DNA of 64,000 nt from Holdemania massiliensis AP2 (GCF_000327285.1 NZ_HE998567.1:1213911-1277910); one strand, 5' to 3'. Shown: positions 16,077 through 25,101, counted from the stretch's first letter. Notes: generated from the sequence alone by a model not told the origin. Made by a program: numbers and translations.

Positions 16077-17561
16077 TTATGCCTCTACCGGAATGTCGTC
16101 CTCAGCATTCACTTCCAGCAGCTGGGCTGACTGGGCCGGATCCAGCTTATCCACAGCCTTGAGTTTACGCTGAATCATCCTCGTTCGGGTACCGACCAGC
16201 TTATCCAGCTCTTTATTGGCCTGATCCAGCCGCTGCTGCGTCATTGTGAGAACGTCGTGGAACTTATCGAATTCCGTTTTTACCGCCCCTAGAACAGTCC
16301 AGACTTCGCTGCTGCGTTTTTGAATGGCTAAGGTTCTAAAGCCCATCTGCAGGCTGTTGAGCAAGGCCGCCATCGTGCTCGGTCCCGCGATGTTGATGCG
16401 GTAATCCCGCTGCAGTGTTTCCACTAAGCCGCGGTTGACGACTTCGGCATACAATCCCTCAAACGGCAAAAACAGAATTGCGAAATCCGTCGTATAAGGC
16501 GGTTCAATATATTTATCATGAATCTCTTTCGCAAAGGAACGGATGCGCTGAGACAGCACATTGACAGCCTGCGTCACCGCTTCCTGACTGCCGGAATCAT
16601 AGGCATCCTGCAGATTGGCATAGGCATCCGCCGGAAATTTGGAGTCGATCGGCAGCCAGACCGGCTGATCTTCCTCACCCGGCAGCTTGATCGCAAATTC
16701 AACGACGTTCTTGCTTCCCGGCACCGTGGCCACATTCGTCGCGTATTGTTCCGGTGAAAGAATTTCCTCTAAAATCGCCCCCAGCTGAATTTCCCCGACA
16801 ATCCCGCGAGCTTTGACATTGGACAGCACTTTTTTCAAATCGCCGACCCCGACCGCCAGCGTCTGCATTTCACCTAATCCTTTATACACCTGTTCCAGCC
16901 GGTCATTGACTAATTGGAATGATTGGGTCATTTTATCTTCCAGTGTTTTCTGGAGCTTTTCATCCACAGTCTGACGCATTTCATCCAGCCGGCGGTTGTT
17001 GTCCTGCTGGATTGAAGTCAGCTGTTTTTCAATCGTCTGGCGCATGTTTTCCAATTTCTGCTCATTGCCGCTTTCAAATGTTTTCAGACGATTTTCCAGC
17101 ACGCTGAACTGATTGGCCATCGCTGTATTGAGCGTGTTCTGCTTTTCTGAAAGCGACTGGCTGATCTCTGAGAATTTCCGGCTCTGCAGTTCTGAAATCT
17201 GCTGTTGGTTCGAGCTTAACAGCGCGCTTAAGGACTGGAGCATCTCACGCTGGGCAGCCTGCTGCTGCAAAACGCTTTGATTCATCGCGTCCAGCTTCTG
17301 ACTTTCAGCCTGAAATGCCGTCTGCTGATTAGCGCTCAGCATTTCCCCGACCAAGCGGACAGCATTCTGAGCGGCATCGACAATTTCCTGCCGGCTCTGC
17401 CGATCCTGTTCGGCCAGTGTGGTCTGCAGCGCTGTCAGCTTCTTCTCTATATCCTGAGCTTCCAGCTGGCTCAAACGACGGTTCATTCCGATCAGCTGAA
17501 CCACAATGACCACCATCAAGACGACTATGACGGCCGCCAGAATTAAAATTCCTGTTTCCAT
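16077..17561 (-). CDS. rmuC: RmuC-family DNA recombination protein
   Basis: 494 residues. An N-terminal membrane segment (GILILAAVIVVLMVVIVVQL) is followed by a long coiled coil rich in Gln and Leu (about 25-220), then the RmuC core: ARGIVGEIQLGAILEEILSPEQYATN, LPGEEDQPVWLPIDSKFPAD and TDFAILFLPFEGLYAEV, with AGPSTMAALLNSLQMGFRTLA. RmuC limits recombination at inverted repeats in E. coli and its core is nuclease-like. The family assignment is firm; the cellular role in this organism is inferred. It is a single gene with a GGGGAGAG ribosome-binding site. Confidence 0.93.
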   Translation of the reverse strand: METGILILAAVIVVLMVVIVVQLIGMNRRLSQLEAQDIEKKLTALQTTLAEQDRQSRQEIVDAAQNAVRLVGEMLSANQQTAFQAESQKLDAMNQSVLQQQAAQREMLQSLSALLSSNQQQISELQSRKFSEISQSLSEKQNTLNTAMANQFSVLENRLKTFESGNEQKLENMRQTIEKQLTSIQQDNNRRLDEMRQTVDEKLQKTLEDKMTQSFQLVNDRLEQVYKGLGEMQTLAVGVGDLKKVLSNVKARGIVGEIQLGAILEEILSPEQYATNVATVPGSKNVVEFAIKLPGEEDQPVWLPIDSKFPADAYANLQDAYDSGSQEAVTQAVNVLSQRIRSFAKEIHDKYIEPPYTTDFAILFLPFEGLYAEVVNRGLVETLQRDYRINIAGPSTMAALLNSLQMGFRTLAIQKRSSEVWTVLGAVKTEFDKFHDVLTMTQQRLDQANKELDKLVGTRTRMIQRKLKAVDKLDPAQSAQLLEVNAEDDIPVEA

Positions 17562-17588
17562 TCTTCTCTCCCCGCTTTCTGAAGGAAA

Positions 17589-17608
17589 CTGCCGGACTTT
17601 GCCGGCAG
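17589..17608 (-). terminator. Hairpin between the S9 peptidase and rmuC
   Basis: CTGCCGG/CCGGCAG stem with a six-base loop, followed on the minus strand by TTTCCTT. A weak intrinsic terminator for the S9 peptidase gene is the likeliest role. Confidence 0.4.
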
Positions 17609-17740
17609 CTGTGTAATTGATTATACAGGAAAACCAGTTTGAAAACCATCGCTGCGCTCTTCCTGCTAGTCTTAGAGTTTAGAAGCGCTGCTGCGAAAGC
17701 TCCATGCCCAGGCAGAGCCGCGGCGAAAGGCCGGATTTGG

Positions 17741-19699
17741 CTATTCCTGACAATGCTTATTCATCCAATCCGTAATTTCACGCAGCCGCTTGAAGCGGTG
17801 CATTGGCTTGCCGCTGCGGGACAGTTCATGATTTTCCCCCTTGAACAGGCAGGCCCGGGTTTCAACATTCAGGATTTTCAACGCCGTAAACATTTCCATT
17901 GCCTGGGATACAGCGCAGGTATAATCCTCAAAGGAATGAATAAACAACGTTGGCGTTTCACAGAAATCCGCATATTTCAGCGGAGAATGATCCCACATTT
18001 TTTCCATCTGATCCCATGGCTTGCCGCCGTCATGCAGATCATCATCATAGCTGATGCCTGACGTTCCATAATCACTGATCCAATCCGAAATACTGCGCTG
18101 ACTGGCCGCCGCCGCAAAGCGGTGGGTATGCGTGATGATCCAGTTGGTCATGTAGCCCCCATAGCTGCCTCCGGTCACGCCCAAGCGCAGCGGATCAATT
18201 TGACTATTTCGGGCCAGGATGTGATCGGTAAACTCCATGATATCTTCGTAATCTATCGTCCCATATTTTAACCGCAGATCGGCAAAGGCATCGCCATAAC
18301 CATCGGATCCGCGATGATTGCAGAAAAATACATAATAGCCTGCACTGGCCCAGACCTGCATTTCATGGCTCAGCAGCTCACCATAGGTTGTCCGCGGGCC
18401 GCCATGGATATCCAGAATCGCCGGATACTTCCGATCCGGCTGCCAGCCAACCGGCTTAATCAGCCAGCCGTCAATCGACTGCCCTGCGGAATTGACAAAT
18501 CCGGCATATTCGACGGGCTGAATTGCCTTGTCTTTCAAACAGACTTCGCTGATGTGGGTATGGCCGGTAATGTTTCCAGCGCCATCCGCAATGTAGATTT
18601 CCTGCAGCTGACCCGGTTCCATGGCACAGAACACTAAACCGTTTTCAATGAAGTCAAAACCGCTGACTGCACCGTTAAAAGCCACCGCTTTTTCCAGCTG
18701 ATTTCCCCGCAGCACTATCAGCTCGGTATGATAGCCGACCGTGGTCGTAAAATACAAGGCACCGTCTTTCATTAAAAATGTTTTTCCTGATCCATAACGC
18801 ACATCGCTGTTGACACAGCTGCCGACGGAATATTCATAATCCAGCACTTTGTCAATGCGGCCCTCCTTGAGGTTGCAGCGGTAGAAATCACAGCTTGTAC
18901 CGTTGCCGTAAGCCGCCATATCGGTGGCCATGAACATCAAGACCTGATTCTCTGCAGCGATGGCGCCGATGCGCAGCTGTCCTTCGGAAACCAGCGTCTG
19001 CTTGCTTTGCGTATCGAGATCATAGCTTACTAGCTCCGAGGTTTTCGGCATGACATCGCGCCAGTTTTTGCCCGTATAGATCACGCGGTGTCCTTCCACG
19101 ATGATCCGGCCGCAGTCATAACCCGGCGGCGTGATTCGCCGCTGCTCGCCAGTGCGCTTATTCCAAGCCAGACAGCCACAGCGGTCTGAATCAATAAAAC
19201 CCGCGCCGTTGGCAACAAACGGTACTTCGTGCAGGATCACATAATCCTGGGCATCTTCCAGTTCTTCTTTGGAGGCTGTCTTGGGATCTAAGGCATGCAG
19301 ATTCTCCTGAATTTTCAGAACAACCCAATCGCTGTCCGCGACCGGCAGCAGCTGCAGCACGGTATAGGGTATTTCGAAAGCTTTCTGCGCTTCCCCCTGG
19401 TTCAAGGACAGGCGATAGTAAACGGTTTTATGATCATACTTTTCCGGCTTATCCTGAAATTTGCGCTCCGCCGCAAACAATACCGTATCTTCATTTTCAA
19501 AACAGAAAGAAGATACCTGTCCATCCCCGATCAGCGTTTTCAGCTGGCCTGTCTGCGGATTCAGTTCCATTAAATTTGTGCGGTAGCCATTTTCTTCCTT
19601 ATCCATCTGTGTCTGAAGACAAAGAATATGCTTTGCGGAAGCCGCCAAGCTGTGTACAAAGCGATAGTTTAATAAATCCTGAATTTCTACCTTTTCCAT
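17741..19699 (-). CDS. S9-family (prolyl oligopeptidase-type) serine peptidase
   Basis: 652-residue cytoplasmic peptidase. The first ~390 residues have the repetitive beta pattern of a propeller domain. The C-terminal ~250 residues are an alpha/beta hydrolase: LDIHGGPRTTYG, GVTGGSYGGYMTNWI with the nucleophile Ser in GGSYGG, SFEDYTCAV around the acid, and GENHELSRSG with the catalytic His. This is the acylaminoacyl-peptidase/DPP-like branch of S9. The upstream in-frame GTG overlaps the Shine-Dalgarno, so I start at the ATG that follows AAGGTGGG. It stands beside a sugar kinase with no evident link; turnover of short peptides is the probable role. Confidence 0.9.
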   Translation of the reverse strand: MEKVEIQDLLNYRFVHSLAASAKHILCLQTQMDKEENGYRTNLMELNPQTGQLKTLIGDGQVSSFCFENEDTVLFAAERKFQDKPEKYDHKTVYYRLSLNQGEAQKAFEIPYTVLQLLPVADSDWVVLKIQENLHALDPKTASKEELEDAQDYVILHEVPFVANGAGFIDSDRCGCLAWNKRTGEQRRITPPGYDCGRIIVEGHRVIYTGKNWRDVMPKTSELVSYDLDTQSKQTLVSEGQLRIGAIAAENQVLMFMATDMAAYGNGTSCDFYRCNLKEGRIDKVLDYEYSVGSCVNSDVRYGSGKTFLMKDGALYFTTTVGYHTELIVLRGNQLEKAVAFNGAVSGFDFIENGLVFCAMEPGQLQEIYIADGAGNITGHTHISEVCLKDKAIQPVEYAGFVNSAGQSIDGWLIKPVGWQPDRKYPAILDIHGGPRTTYGELLSHEMQVWASAGYYVFFCNHRGSDGYGDAFADLRLKYGTIDYEDIMEFTDHILARNSQIDPLRLGVTGGSYGGYMTNWIITHTHRFAAAASQRSISDWISDYGTSGISYDDDLHDGGKPWDQMEKMWDHSPLKYADFCETPTLFIHSFEDYTCAVSQAMEMFTALKILNVETRACLFKGENHELSRSGKPMHRFKRLREITDWMNKHCQE

Positions 19700-19745
19700 G
19701 TTATTTCCCACCTTTTATTTGAATTGGTTACAGGATACCGCACTT

Positions 19746-20684
19746 TTATGCTGACGGCAAGTCCTTTCCGTTTTTTTGCTTCCAGGTAGTCAATACGTCC
19801 TGAAATTCCGCCTCATCCAGCCGCGCGGATGGGCTGGAAACCACCTTGGCTGCCATGACATTGGCTAACGCTGCAGCTGCTTCCAATGGCCATCCCTGCT
19901 TTAAACCAGCCAGGATGGTACCGGCATGACAGTCTCCCGCGCCGATCGTATCCACAACGACCGTGCTTTGCCCTTGAATCTGACAAAAATCTCCGGAGGC
20001 TGAGCAGCAGGCTGCCCCTTCAGCTCCTTGGGTGATGATTACAGCATTTTTGAAACGTTCCCGCAAAACTGCCGCAGCACTGCGAATTTCTTGTTTCCCG
20101 CTGAGCCAGAAAGCTTCTGCCTCATTTAAATGCAGGATTGGATGACATTCAGCGATAGCCTGCCAGCGGCGATCATCCAAATGCATTAATCGGGCTCCAG
20201 GAGCAAAAAAGACCTGCGGGCCGGGATGCGTGTGGATCCAGTTCAGCATGGCTAAACCCGTAGGTTCCTCCAGTTCAATCCCGCAGACATAGATATAGTC
20301 CAGCTGCGCCGGATCGAGATCAGCCAACCATTGTTCATCAAAGCCATATTCAGCTCCATGGGTTGACAAGAATGTCCGTTCTCCGCTATCCTCGACCAGA
20401 CACAGACAACAACCGTTATCCTGCCCTTTCACGCGAACAGCCGGATGCAGTCCTTCTTCATTTAAAAGCTTTTCCGTAATTTGTCCAAACAGGCCATCGC
20501 CGGTTGGCGAGCAATGCATAATCGGAAGTTGAAACAGGCGCAGCATCCGTGCCACATTATAAGCACAGCCACCCAGTGCCATCGTCATCGACCGCGTATT
20601 CAGATCTTCTTGAGTTACCGGCAGGTGGGGGACCCGAACAATCATATCAATGACCGTGGATCCGAGAATCAATGTTGTTTTCAT
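19746..20684 (-). CDS. PfkB-family carbohydrate kinase
   Basis: Ribokinase-fold sugar or nucleoside kinase of 312 residues. The N-terminal GGCAYNVARMLRLF is the first PfkB signature and VVDTIGAGDCHAGTILAG the second, with the catalytic Asp in GAGD and the anion hole. LGSTVIDMIVRVPHLP is the usual opening strand. I start at the ATG after AAGGGG; an earlier ATG eight codons upstream lacks a ribosome-binding site. The substrate (ribose, fructose, adenosine or pseudouridine type) cannot be set by sequence alone. The S9 peptidase gene starts 46 bases downstream, possibly in the same transcript. Confidence 0.88.
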   Translation of the reverse strand: MKTTLILGSTVIDMIVRVPHLPVTQEDLNTRSMTMALGGCAYNVARMLRLFQLPIMHCSPTGDGLFGQITEKLLNEEGLHPAVRVKGQDNGCCLCLVEDSGERTFLSTHGAEYGFDEQWLADLDPAQLDYIYVCGIELEEPTGLAMLNWIHTHPGPQVFFAPGARLMHLDDRRWQAIAECHPILHLNEAEAFWLSGKQEIRSAAAVLRERFKNAVIITQGAEGAACCSASGDFCQIQGQSTVVVDTIGAGDCHAGTILAGLKQGWPLEAAAALANVMAAKVVSSPSARLDEAEFQDVLTTWKQKNGKDLPSA

Positions 20685-20786
20685 TTCAGCGTTCCCCTTG
20701 TTTTCCATTTCATCAAGTTTATCATACCACGCTGACTTGAAAAACCAATGGCAACTTCAAGGATTTCAGATCTTGAACATTATCAA

Positions 20787-21986
20787 TTAATAAAAGACAC
20801 AACTGTTTTTTCCTTGGCGTTTAGCTTGATACATCGCGGCGTCGGCTTTTAGAAAGAGTTGTTTGTAGGTTGTTCCCTGCGTTGGAAAGAAGGCGCATCC
20901 GATACTGCAGGAAACGCCTTGCGATGAGGCCGACGGCTGACGTAAACATTGCAGCTGTTCACGGATCCGATCCAAACGAGCGCTAACTTGATCACAGGTT
21001 CCTGTCGTCTGCATCAGAATGACGAATTCATCCCCGCCGATCCGACCGACTAAATCTTCAGGGGCAAACAGTTTACGAATTTGCAGCGCTGTCTGACGCA
21101 GCATTTCATCGCCGCAGTCATGACCGTATGCATCATTAATCTGCTTGAAATTATCAATATCCATCACCGCCAGCGTCATGTGCTGTTCTGGCACAGCTGA
21201 ACGCAGTGCCTCCTCGATCAGCTGCTGAATCATAAAGCGGTTATACAATCCCGTCAAACAATCTTGATGAGCAAGTCGGCGCAGCCATTGAATTTCCCGC
21301 TGCTGCTGATCATTGTCACTCAGCAATCCCAAAACTTTTGACGGCTGACCTTGATCATCCTTTTCCAGCACCAGCTCCAGGCGATACCATCGCATCCCTT
21401 TTTCACCACAATTCAAACGAATCTCCATCTCGGGAACTGATTTTCCCTGCTGCAGCTGTGTACGGATTTTGGCAATTTGAGCAGCGGAAGGTGAAAGTCT
21501 GTGCCATGAATGCGTTTCTTGTGAAGAGGAATGTAAATAATCAAGCCAATTTTCAGAGATATGAAGAGTATCCTGTTGAATATCCCATTCCAGCCAAAAT
21601 TTCTGAGTTTGTTTCAGCAGATGTTCCAATCGTAACGACTCTTCGTTTTTATCAGTAGCCTGATCTGATTCTTTCAACAATGTCAAATGAACGAGCTGAT
21701 CTAAGAGTACGTCAACTACAAGTACATATTTCAGCTTCACTTTCCCATGAAAAGCCCATCCTTGTTGAAGCATCAACTGAGCAGACAGCATCTGAATTTT
21801 TGGTTTCTCTGTCGCAATGATCAGTGGCTGTGTCCACAACCAACGTGCAGCTGCTTCCCTTCCAAACAGTTCTACTGTGTCGGTCATCAAAGCGATTTCT
21901 GGCCGCAGCCGGTGTGCAAACTCCGCTTGTCTTCCCCTCTTGATCAGATGCATTAAGTTCTCTAAAAAGCAATCGTATCCCTTCAT
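20787..21986 (-). CDS. Diguanylate cyclase (GGDEF) with N-terminal sensor region
   Basis: 399 residues with ATG at the best ribosome-binding site (AGAGGTGG); a TTG 15 codons upstream is less likely. The C-terminal ~165 residues form a GGDEF domain: HQDCLTGLYNRFMIQQLI, MDIDNFKQINDAYGHDCGDE and the active-site signature GRIGGDEFVIL, intact, so c-di-GMP synthesis is plausible. An inhibitory-site RxxD is not obvious. The middle (about 130-220) resembles a PAS fold (EWDIQQDTLHISENWLDYLH ... LGLLSDND). No transmembrane helix is seen, so it is cytoplasmic. The signal is unknown, and no other GGDEF or EAL protein lies in the window. Confidence 0.88.
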   Translation of the reverse strand: MKGYDCFLENLMHLIKRGRQAEFAHRLRPEIALMTDTVELFGREAAARWLWTQPLIIATEKPKIQMLSAQLMLQQGWAFHGKVKLKYVLVVDVLLDQLVHLTLLKESDQATDKNEESLRLEHLLKQTQKFWLEWDIQQDTLHISENWLDYLHSSSQETHSWHRLSPSAAQIAKIRTQLQQGKSVPEMEIRLNCGEKGMRWYRLELVLEKDDQGQPSKVLGLLSDNDQQQREIQWLRRLAHQDCLTGLYNRFMIQQLIEEALRSAVPEQHMTLAVMDIDNFKQINDAYGHDCGDEMLRQTALQIRKLFAPEDLVGRIGGDEFVILMQTTGTCDQVSARLDRIREQLQCLRQPSASSQGVSCSIGCAFFPTQGTTYKQLFLKADAAMYQAKRQGKNSCVFY

Positions 21987-22183
21987 CAAAATTCCACCTC
22001 TTATCAGATTTATTTTAGAGATTGATCTCAACGAAACTTGTCAGATGTTGTCTCATGCGTAACAGAGACCAAAGAATCATAGCATTTTCACTTTCGCAAA
22101 AAAATTCGCAGAATTTTCTGCAATTTCTCTGCTTTTCTTATAATCAAAATCTCTCGCTGCCCTCGTCAGGAATCTGTAATAAA

Positions 22184-22229
22184 TTGTTAAGCTGCCGTTC
22201 ATTTAACAAACTGATGAATATGTTATAGT
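22184..22229 (+). promoter_or_regulatory. Promoter and inverted repeat before the 49-residue ORF
   Basis: An extended -10 (TGTTATAGT) ends at 22229 with TTAACA at -35 (short, 15-base spacer). The -35 is one arm of a perfect inverted repeat TTGTTAA-N12-TTAACAA (22184-22209), a candidate operator for an unknown regulator. Confidence 0.4.
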
Positions 22230-22289
22230 AAGATCAAGAATAAAAGAGCGTTTCGCGCTTATGCTGAAAATAAAAGGAGGGAATCCCCA

Positions 22290-22439
22290 ATGCAAAAAAA
22301 TCTGACTACACTCTGCAAGTTAGCTGCCATTCTGATCGTGATCGCCTCTGTCTTCTATTTTTCTTCTGGAGCGCTGAACCAAACACCAAACTTAAATGTT
22401 TCCAATATGCCATTGTCACAAATCTTAATGCCTAATTGA
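22290..22439 (+). CDS. 49-residue single-span membrane peptide
   Basis: Small ORF with a strong AAAGGAGGG ribosome-binding site eight bases before its ATG. The protein starts MQKNLTTLCK, has one hydrophobic stretch (LAAILIVIASVFYF, about residues 11-24) and a polar tail ending SQILMPN. This could be a membrane-anchored small protein or an exported peptide; no toxin or pheromone family is recognised. It sits between the GGDEF gene (divergent) and the CRISPR leader. Good translation signals make it more than a chance frame. Confidence 0.5.
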   Translation: MQKNLTTLCKLAAILIVIASVFYFSSGALNQTPNLNVSNMPLSQILMPN

Positions 22440-22730
22440 TTATAATTATGATGACCTTGGATATAATGAAAACATTTAGGTTTCTCTTGAACTAATTTAA
22501 TTATAGAATACTACTTTATGAGGAATATTAGGGACGATTTTCCATCCTGATAATTCCTCTTTTTCTTTGTATTATGATTCTGGTGCGAACCTGAAGTGAA
22601 CATAAAATCCCAGGGAGGTTCGCACCGGAATTATGTGAAATATGAGGAAATTGTTGCAAGTAAGTGGAGGATTCGATATTATAAAAGTAAGATAAGAATC
22701 ATCTATACATCTTTAAGTTTCTTATCAACT
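22440..22730 (+). promoter_or_regulatory. CRISPR leader with long inverted repeat
   Basis: AT-rich leader immediately before the first repeat. It contains a perfect 11-bp inverted repeat, GGTGCGAACCT (22582-22592) and AGGTTCGCACC (22616-22626), extendable with wobble pairs to about 22574-22634. A GGTGCGAA...TTCGCACC dyad is typical of leaders of type I-C arrays. The leader position gives the array direction: transcription to the right, newest spacers on the left. Confidence 0.75.
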
Positions 22731-23166
22731 GTCGCATCGCTCATGCGGTGCGTGGATTGAAATGCTGACGATCCAGAGAGCTTTGTGATCGATTCGCCGT
22801 CGCATCGCTCATGCGGTGCGTGGATTGAAATCTCTGAGTGTATCATCTTTTTCTATCACTTCTTGGTCGCATCGCTCATGCGGTGCGTGGATTGAAATGT
22901 CTAATGTCGCCCCATCGTAGGCGTACATAAAATGTCGCATCGCTCATGCGGTGCGTGGATTGAAATATTAATCTGATACAAAGTAGGATAACCAGTACCG
23001 TCGCATCGCTCATGCGGTGCGTGGATTGAAATTTGATCATGTCCTGTTCGGTGTTATTGCCTTTGGTCGCATCGCTCATGCGGTGCGTGGATTGAAATCA
23101 TTAAATACAGCTCCACCTTCGTCGAGCGTAACCGTCGCATCGCTCATGAGGTGCGTGGATTGATAG
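22731..23166 (+). CRISPR. Type I-C-like CRISPR array, 7 repeats and 6 spacers
   Basis: Repeats are 33 bases, start GTCGCATCGCTCATGCGG and end GTGCGTGGATTGAAAT, the type I-C form with a CGCATCGC/GCGGTGCG stem (one U-G pair). Repeat starts: 22731, 22799, 22866, 22934, 23000, 23066, 23134. Spacers are 33-35 bases. The first six repeats are identical. The last has GAGG for GCGG in the stem and a changed 3' end (GATAG), marking the leader-distal end. No cas gene occurs anywhere in the window, so the array is an orphan here and would depend on a distant cas locus. Confidence 0.97.
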
Positions 23167-23175
23167 AAAAACAAC

Positions 23176-24015
23176 TTACATATATTCTCCTAGAATCAAT
23201 CGTCGATTAGGATAGTCAAGTCGCCAGCTGCGCCTTGCTAAAAGATCCGCACCGCACAATCCTGCAACTTCCTGTTTCGTGACAGGATATAACACTCTAT
23301 TCAATACCGGAATATGATAAAGTATTATCTCTGCCGCGCCGAATGTTAAGCGTAGAGAATCAAGCCGTTTTGCCGGAACTTCTGTCACGCCATCAACCCC
23401 CATCATCGTTTCCAAATCCATGGGCATTGTGTCTGGCAAACTCTGATAAAGCAAAGATCCGCCACTGGTATCCGTATTCCCGCTGTCAAAACCCCACAGC
23501 ATAATCTGATCATTTGTTTGGACTCGCAGAACTGGCATATTATCCCAGCCCACAAACTCATGGATTTCACTTTTCTCGGGTATTGAAGGCCTGACCCTCA
23601 ATTGTTTCTGAGTTTCATCCCATTGCCAACAGGCATGTTGAAGAACATCCCAACCTAATAATCCATCGATTTCCACAAATTTTCCTGGTTCCACCTGAAA
23701 TCGGAAAGCTTCATCGGCTAATACCATCCAGGTCTGTTCCTGAACAGTTAAAGAACCAATTTGTACACTCTCCGCCATATACTTTTCAGCCTCTATCTTT
23801 CTCAGGCCACTTCCGCCACCGCTAACTTGTTCGTGCAATGAATGCAATCCAGCAGACTGCGCTATTGTTTTGCGTACCGCACTGCAAGAGGCACCTGTAT
23901 CCAATAGCACGACTGCTGGACATCCTTGAATCAAGATCGAAATCGGGAAAACATTGGGTAAATCCACTTTCATCCGAGATAAGGGAAAATCAGCCTGATT
24001 CCAATTTAATTTCAT
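23176..24015 (-). CDS. Retropepsin-like aspartyl protease family protein
   Basis: 279 residues. ILIQGCPAVVLLDTGASCSAV carries the DTGAS active-site motif, the hallmark of retropepsin-type aspartic proteases; GLLGWDVLQHACWQWD resembles the later I-x-G-x-D-x-L block. A second Asp motif, GFDSGNTDTSGGSL, appears in the C-terminal half, so the chain may hold two related lobes, in contrast to single-lobe retroviral enzymes that dimerise. The ATG with AAAGGATGG upstream is preferred to a TTG 12 codons earlier. No signal peptide, so cytoplasmic. Its stop is nine bases from the degenerate last CRISPR repeat. Activity is inferred from motif only. Confidence 0.75.
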   Translation of the reverse strand: MKLNWNQADFPLSRMKVDLPNVFPISILIQGCPAVVLLDTGASCSAVRKTIAQSAGLHSLHEQVSGGGSGLRKIEAEKYMAESVQIGSLTVQEQTWMVLADEAFRFQVEPGKFVEIDGLLGWDVLQHACWQWDETQKQLRVRPSIPEKSEIHEFVGWDNMPVLRVQTNDQIMLWGFDSGNTDTSGGSLLYQSLPDTMPMDLETMMGVDGVTEVPAKRLDSLRLTFGAAEIILYHIPVLNRVLYPVTKQEVAGLCGADLLARRSWRLDYPNRRLILGEYM

Positions 24016-24118
24016 AGTTCTGTTCCATCCTTTTTGTATCCAGTATAACAAAGATTTTCCATGTCAACGCCAAAGAAATAAAAGAAGAAGAAAATCATTC
24101 CGATTCAATAAAAAAGGA

Positions 24119-24149
24119 TTGACTTGGAGTGAACTTCAAGCGTTACAAT
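24119..24149 (+). promoter_or_regulatory. MerR-type promoter with 19-bp spacer and dyad operator
   Basis: TTGACT and TACAAT are separated by 19 bases, the long spacing activated by MerR-family regulators, and the spacer holds the dyad CTTGGAGTGAACTTCAAG (24123-24140). This closely resembles operators of AdhR/NmlR-type MerR regulators that respond to aldehydes or electrophiles. No MerR gene is in the window. Confidence 0.75.
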
Positions 24150-24205
24150 AAAATCATGAGGAAACAGACTTTTTCCTCTTTCCAAAGTAAAAGGAGGCAT
24201 ATCCA

Positions 24206-25084
24206 ATGGAAAAATCTAAAGTTTATTTCACTAAGATCATCACACCGGAGAAAATGATTGAAATGGAAGAAATCCTGGGACGTGAACTGAAAGGAAAAGT
24301 TGCGGTTAAACTGCACAGCGGTGAAGTCGGCAATCAGAACTTCCTGCGCCCGGAATTTATGAAACCGATCATTGATAAGGTAAACGGCACCGTTGTTGAA
24401 TGCAACACAGCTTACGAAGGACAGCGCAACACAACGGAAGCCCACTGGCATACAATGGAGAAACATGGCTGGTCTAAATTGTTTACAGTTGACATTCTTG
24501 ATGAAGAAGGCGATTTGGAATTACCGATAGAGGGCGGACATGTCATTCAGAAGAACTATGTTGGCAATCATTTGAAAAATTATGATTCCATGCTGGTGCT
24601 CACTCATTTCAAAGGTCATCCGATGGGTGGCTACGGCGGAGCGTTAAAGAACATCTCAATTGGCCTGGCTTCCAGCTTTGGCAAAGCTTATATTCATGGA
24701 GCCGGTGTTCCGGAGAACATATGGACCGCAGATCATGATCAATTTCTGGAATCTATGGCAGATGCGGCTAAATCCATTTTGGATTATGAAAAAGAGAATA
24801 TCGCATTCATTAACGTAATGTGCAACATGTCCGTTGACTGCGACTGCTGTGCAAAAGCAGAAGATCCGAAGGTCAGAGATATCGGTATTCTCTCTTCGCT
24901 CGATCCTGTTGCGCTTGATCAGGCCTGCATCGACCTTGTTTATCAATGTGAAGATCCAGGCAAGAAAGATCTGATTGAACGCATCGAATCCCGGCATGGA
25001 ATTCATACAATTGAAGCTGCAGCCGCACTGGGTATCGGTTCCCGTGAATATGAGCTGATTGATGTCGATTGTTTAGCAAAGTAA
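24206..25084 (+). CDS. DUF362-domain protein with Cys cluster
   Basis: 292 residues. It has the DUF362 pattern: KVAVKLHSGEVGNQNFLRPEF early, VVECNTAYEGQRNTTEAHW, NYDSMLVLTHFKGHPMGGYG and GGALKNISIGLASSFGK, closing with SLDPVALDQACIDLVY. Residues ~210-222 carry VMCNMSVDCDCCAK, a Cys-rich segment that could bind a metal or iron-sulfur cluster, as some DUF362 proteins carry ferredoxin-like domains. The biochemical role is unknown. The gene follows an AAAGGAGG site and a MerR-type promoter, suggesting induction by a small electrophile or metal. Confidence 0.85.
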   Translation: MEKSKVYFTKIITPEKMIEMEEILGRELKGKVAVKLHSGEVGNQNFLRPEFMKPIIDKVNGTVVECNTAYEGQRNTTEAHWHTMEKHGWSKLFTVDILDEEGDLELPIEGGHVIQKNYVGNHLKNYDSMLVLTHFKGHPMGGYGGALKNISIGLASSFGKAYIHGAGVPENIWTADHDQFLESMADAAKSILDYEKENIAFINVMCNMSVDCDCCAKAEDPKVRDIGILSSLDPVALDQACIDLVYQCEDPGKKDLIERIESRHGIHTIEAAAALGIGSREYELIDVDCLAK

Positions 25085-25101
25085 AAAATCCAAAACCAAC
25101 G

